Shown: positions 60,967 to 64,000 of the stretch, piece by piece
How the letters are laid out: each line of letters starts with the position of its first letter
How positions within the stretch are numbered: position 1 is the first letter of the stretch
NCBI GenBank assembly: GCA_963664465.2
Contig: CAXXSU010000015.1
Span: 186,001-250,000, forward strand
Direction of reading: 5' to 3'
Source of the DNA: CAVOAK01 sp963664465
GTDB lineage: Bacteria; Pseudomonadota; Alphaproteobacteria; UBA8366; CAVOAK01
Length of the DNA: 64,000 nt
Translations under genes and position numbers: made by a program
The notes under the pieces: generated by a model
The model's input: the letters and a program-made list of their open reading frames with translations, nothing else
Told to the model about the DNA's origin: nothing
Databases searched by the model: none

Positions 60967-62352
60967 TCACGACCGGTAGCACACGGCTCGTGTTGCCGCG
61001 ACGATGTCTTCTGTTTGCGGTAAAGCCAATTGTTCGAGGTTTGCCGCATAGGGCAATGGCACGTCGGCGGCAGCGATCCGTGCGACCGGCGCGTCGAGCC
61101 AATCGAAGGCCTGCTCCATGATCACTGCGGCAATCTCCGAGCCGATGCCGCCATATGGCCAGCCTTCCTCGCAAGAGACGATGCGATTGGTCTTCTTTAC
61201 CGATTCGACGATCGTCGCAGTATCGAGAGGTCGGATCGTCCGGAGGTCGACGATCTCCGCATCGATGCCGTCGGCGGCCAAGATGTCTGCCGCTTCGAGC
61301 GCCTTTGTTACCATTAGCGAAAAGGCTGTAATCGTCACGTCGCTGCCCTCGCGTACGATCTTTGCGCTGCCGATGGGAACCGTCACGTCGTCGCCCACGG
61401 GCACCTCAAAACTCTGGCCGTAGAGCAGTTCATTCTCAAGGAATATCACGGGATTGGGATCGCGGATGGCCGATTTTAGGAGGCCCTTCGCATCGGCCCC
61501 GAAACAGGGCGCGACGACCAGCAGCCCAGGACAGTTCGCATACCAGTTCGCATAACATTGGGAATGTTGTGCGCCAACTCTGGCCGCCGCTCCATTCGGA
61601 CCGCGAAATACAATCGGTGAAGCCATCTGCCCGCCTGACATGTAGCGCGTCTTCGATGCGGAGTTGATGATCTGATCGATCGCCTGCATGGCGAAGTTGA
61701 AAGTCATAAACTCGACGATCGGGCGCAGCCCCATGAAGGCGGCACCAACTCCCAGCCCGCCGAATCCGTGTTCGGTAATCGGGGTATCGATAACGCGGCG
61801 CTCACCGAACTCCTGGAGAAGTCCCTGGCTTACTTTATAGGCGCCCTGGTATTGAGCAACCTCCTCGCCCATCAGAAAAACACGCTCGTCGCGACGCATC
61901 TCTTCCGCCATCGCGTCGCGAAGCGCTTCGCGCAAGGTCTGCGTAACTGTCTCGCCAGTCCAATCGTCTTCACGTGCGACCGACGCGGCTGCGGGTTGTG
62001 ATATGCGCTCACCGGCCTTTGTTTTGAGCGGCGCTTCGGCCTCGGCGGCTGGCGCCAGTGGCGCAGAGTCCTGGGCCGCAGTCGCGCCCTTGAGTGCAGA
62101 CGCATCCTCGCCTTCCTGCAGCATCAGAGCGATCGGCGTATTGACCGCGACTCCTTCGGTACCCTCCGCTACCAGGATACGTCCAAGAACTCCCTGGTCG
62201 ACGGACTCTACCTCCATGGTTGCTTTGTCGGTCTCGATCTCGGCCAGGACCTCGCCCGGATTGACCGTATCGCCCTCCGCCTTCAGCCAACGCGTCAGAT
62301 TGCCCTCGGTCATCGTCGGCGAAAGCGCCGGCATCAGAACTTCAATTGGCAT
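60967..62352 (-). CDS. pdhB: Pyruvate dehydrogenase E1, beta subunit, with N-terminal lipoyl domain
   Basis: The 461-residue protein starts with a lipoyl domain (PIEVLMPALSPTMTEGNLTR, lipoyl-Lys in IETDKATMEVESVD). An Ala-rich linker follows, and then the E1-beta domain (TLREALRDAMAEEMRRDERV, LMGEEVAQYQGAYKVSQGL, PITEHGFGGLGVGAAFMGLR). The extra lipoyl domain on E1-beta is characteristic of alphaproteobacteria. Its ATG overlaps the pdhA stop (TGATG). Confidence 0.96.
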   Translation of the reverse strand: MPIEVLMPALSPTMTEGNLTRWLKAEGDTVNPGEVLAEIETDKATMEVESVDQGVLGRILVAEGTEGVAVNTPIALMLQEGEDASALKGATAAQDSAPLAPAAEAEAPLKTKAGERISQPAAASVAREDDWTGETVTQTLREALRDAMAEEMRRDERVFLMGEEVAQYQGAYKVSQGLLQEFGERRVIDTPITEHGFGGLGVGAAFMGLRPIVEFMTFNFAMQAIDQIINSASKTRYMSGGQMASPIVFRGPNGAAARVGAQHSQCYANWYANCPGLLVVAPCFGADAKGLLKSAIRDPNPVIFLENELLYGQSFEVPVGDDVTVPIGSAKIVREGSDVTITAFSLMVTKALEAADILAADGIDAEIVDLRTIRPLDTATIVESVKKTNRIVSCEEGWPYGGIGSEIAAVIMEQAFDWLDAPVARIAAADVPLPYAANLEQLALPQTEDIVAATRAVCYRS

Positions 62353-63365
62353 CAGGCGTTCTCAAGGACATCGGTCCAGAGCTCAGCGGGGTCCGGCTCC
62401 GGACTGGCCCGCGAGAACTCCACGGAATCGGCGACGATCGAGCGAATCTCTGCCTCGATCTTCTTGAAATCATCTTCGCCCAGGAACTTTGCCTTAACGA
62501 TCGCATCGCGTGCGTTGTCGATCGGATCCTGTTCCTCGCGGACCTGGTCGACCTCTTCACGGCTGCGGTAGCCAGCGGGATCCGACATCGAATGACCGCG
62601 ATAGCGATAGGTCATCATTTCGAGGATGTAGGGGCCCTTGCCGGCGCGGCAGTATGCGGCGGCCTCTTCACCGGCCTTTCGCACGGCGACGACATCCATG
62701 CCGTCGACCTGCTCGCCCTGAACGCCGAAGCCGATGCCTCTTTGCGACAGGTCGGTCATGGCGGACGCGCGGTCGATGCTGGTTCCCATTCCGTATCTGT
62801 TATTCTCGATGACATAAATCACGGGAAGCCGCCACAAGCCGGCCATGTTGAATGCTTCCGCGACTTGTCCCTGATTGACCGCCCCGTCACCGAGATACGT
62901 CGCGCAGAGGCGATCTGTCTGCATGTATCTAAGTGCGAAACCGATGCCCGTTCCGATCGGAACCTGGGCACCAACGATGCCATGTCCGCCATAGAAATTC
63001 TTCTCGCTGCTAAACATGTGCATCGAGCCGCCCTTACCTTTGGAATAGCCGTCTGCACGACCCATAAGTTCGGCCATGACGCCGCGCGGTTCCATACCGC
63101 AGGCGAGCATGTGGCCATGGTCGCGATAACTGGTGATGACGGCATCATCGTCGTTGATGGCGGCTTGCATGCCGACGACGACGGCTTCTTGACCAATATA
63201 AAGATGGCAGAAACCGCCGATCAAACCCATGCCATAAATCTGTCCTGCCCGCTCCTCAAAGCGCCGGATCAGAAGCATGTCACGGTAGTGCTGAATAAGT
63301 TGCTCGCCGGAAGCGTCCGTTTTTTTGACGGCGCTGGTCTTTCGCTTGCTGCGAGATTTTGCCAT
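62352..63365 (-). CDS. pdhA: Pyruvate dehydrogenase E1, alpha subunit
   Basis: E1-alpha binds thiamine diphosphate and decarboxylates pyruvate. The 337-residue protein has YRDMLLIRRFEERAGQIYGM, the cofactor motif GDGAVNQGQVAEAFNMAGLW ending VIENNRYGMGT, and the loop HMFSSEKNFYGGHGIVGAQV. The C-terminal YRYRGHSMSDP matches the conserved motif. It heads the operon. The preceding 195 bases up to ftsB hold no gene and should include the promoter. Confidence 0.96.
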   Translation of the reverse strand: MAKSRSKRKTSAVKKTDASGEQLIQHYRDMLLIRRFEERAGQIYGMGLIGGFCHLYIGQEAVVVGMQAAINDDDAVITSYRDHGHMLACGMEPRGVMAELMGRADGYSKGKGGSMHMFSSEKNFYGGHGIVGAQVPIGTGIGFALRYMQTDRLCATYLGDGAVNQGQVAEAFNMAGLWRLPVIYVIENNRYGMGTSIDRASAMTDLSQRGIGFGVQGEQVDGMDVVAVRKAGEEAAAYCRAGKGPYILEMMTYRYRGHSMSDPAGYRSREEVDQVREEQDPIDNARDAIVKAKFLGEDDFKKIEAEIRSIVADSVEFSRASPEPDPAELWTDVLENA

Positions 63366-63560
63366 TCATGCTCCCCGGACGGCGGTCTAACGTGCCGCCA
63401 GAACTTTCCCTTAAACCTAGGGTATACGGGATCAGGTATTTGGCAAGCATTCCTTGGAATTGGCTACACGCATTGGCCTAAATGTACTAAGCAAGCTTAT
63501 AAAACGACTACGTACGCAGCCAGATGTTCGCAGCCACCCGAAACGGTCGGTGAATGACGG

Positions 63561-63890
63561 TTACTTCTGCAGTGATAAGAGCGGAAGCAATATGACAAGG
63601 TCATCGCTGTAGGCAGCGTTCAGCATCACCCGTGCACGCTCTTCCAGCAGGTCGCGATCGAGACTATCGGGTCGCAGCAGTCGGACACGACGTTCGAGTT
63701 CGCTGCGTTCCGACGTCAACGCGGCCAACGTCGTGGCTGCCTCGTCCACTTCCCTGCCCAGATTTACATAAGCCCGCAGGCCACGATCCCCCTGAATCGT
63801 GTGGTAGACGAAGTAGACAACGATGCAGGCACCGAGTACCGGCAACACGATCTGCCGAGCCCGCCGTCTGATTTCACGCAATACGACCAT
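63561..63890 (-). CDS. ftsB: FtsB-like septum formation initiator (DivIC family)
   Basis: FtsB joins FtsL and FtsQ in the division complex. The 109-residue bitopic protein has a short cytoplasmic N-terminus, one membrane segment (IVLPVLGACIVVYFVYHTI) and a periplasmic coiled coil (LGREVDEAATTLAALTSERS, ELERRVRLLRPDSL). It ends with the DivIC-type segment DLLEERARVMLNAAYSDD. The position upstream of pdhA is normal for this class. Bases 63891-64000 hold no recognisable gene part. Confidence 0.9.
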   Translation of the reverse strand: MVVLREIRRRARQIVLPVLGACIVVYFVYHTIQGDRGLRAYVNLGREVDEAATTLAALTSERSELERRVRLLRPDSLDRDLLEERARVMLNAAYSDDLVILLPLLSLQK

Positions 63891-64000
63891 TCATGCATGG
63901 AATCACACCTTCTGGAAACTCGTCAATAGGCAATAATACCAACGGCGCAAAATTCTGACTCGCAAGGGATTCCCTTTTTGGGCTGGATGTGATTCAAGGC

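Noticed and set aside
62346..63557. 403-codon plus-strand frame over pdhA
   Set aside because: pdhA is unambiguous on the minus strand. The plus frame is a shadow, although long.

Overview
The window comes from an alphaproteobacterial chromosome with a Rhodospirillales-like gene set. The evidence is the gene order typical of that class: rlpA-dacA-tmk-holB-metG-tatD, then hflX-hfq and dat-trkA-ntrX-ntrY, a fused ispDF, and ftsB-pdhA-pdhB (with a lipoyl domain)-aceF-lpd-lipA-coq10-like. No rRNA operon, CRISPR array or prophage is visible. One tRNA gene is present (tRNA-Ser, anticodon TGA).

Region A (1-13.7 kb) is a catabolic accessory island bounded by insertion sequences. It holds an orphan Tat-exported family 5 solute-binding protein, a Rieske oxygenase of the choline/glycine-betaine monooxygenase type, and the 3' part of a dimethylglycine/sarcosine dehydrogenase-type gene. 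It also holds phnX with only the 3' third of phnW, a DmdA-like GcvT-family demethylase with a frameshift, a MetE-like methyltransferase plus a remnant of a second copy, and a tmpA-tmpB pair. Read together it looks like a partly decayed route from 2-(trimethylamino)ethylphosphonate and 2-aminoethylphosphonate to phosphate, glycine betaine and folate-linked one-carbon units. Several steps are broken, so whether the pathway still works is uncertain.

Region B (12.4-21.3 kb) is a pile-up of insertion sequences: IS5, IS1380, IS1182, a second IS1380 with a frameshift, IS3 (IS407 type) and a truncated second IS3. They enclose a Sel1-repeat gene fragment cut at both ends. The array stops just before tRNA-Ser and a cold-shock gene.

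Region C (22-30.6 kb, minus strand) is metabolic. It has a sulfotransferase, a 2-oxoacid:acceptor oxidoreductase (alpha and beta) and a four-gene cassette of Rieske oxygenase, amidohydrolase, alpha/beta hydrolase and LDH2-family dehydrogenase. The cassette looks like a catabolic unit for an unidentified aromatic or N-heterocyclic compound.

Region D (30.7-64 kb) is core genome: cell-wall enzymes, DNA replication, tRNA charging, housekeeping hydrolases, Hfq/HflX, K+ uptake control, the NtrYX two-component system, isoprenoid precursor synthesis, phospholipid synthesis, lipoate synthesis, the pyruvate dehydrogenase complex and FtsB. The most unusual point lies here. At the position where alphaproteobacteria usually carry dusB-ntrB-ntrC, there is only a 104-residue protein equal to the DNA-binding tail of NtrC. 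Its size and layout match enterobacterial Fis, and it overlaps the ntrY start by an ATGA junction. A SorC-type regulator and a CcsA/YpjD-like membrane protein occupy the rest of the site.
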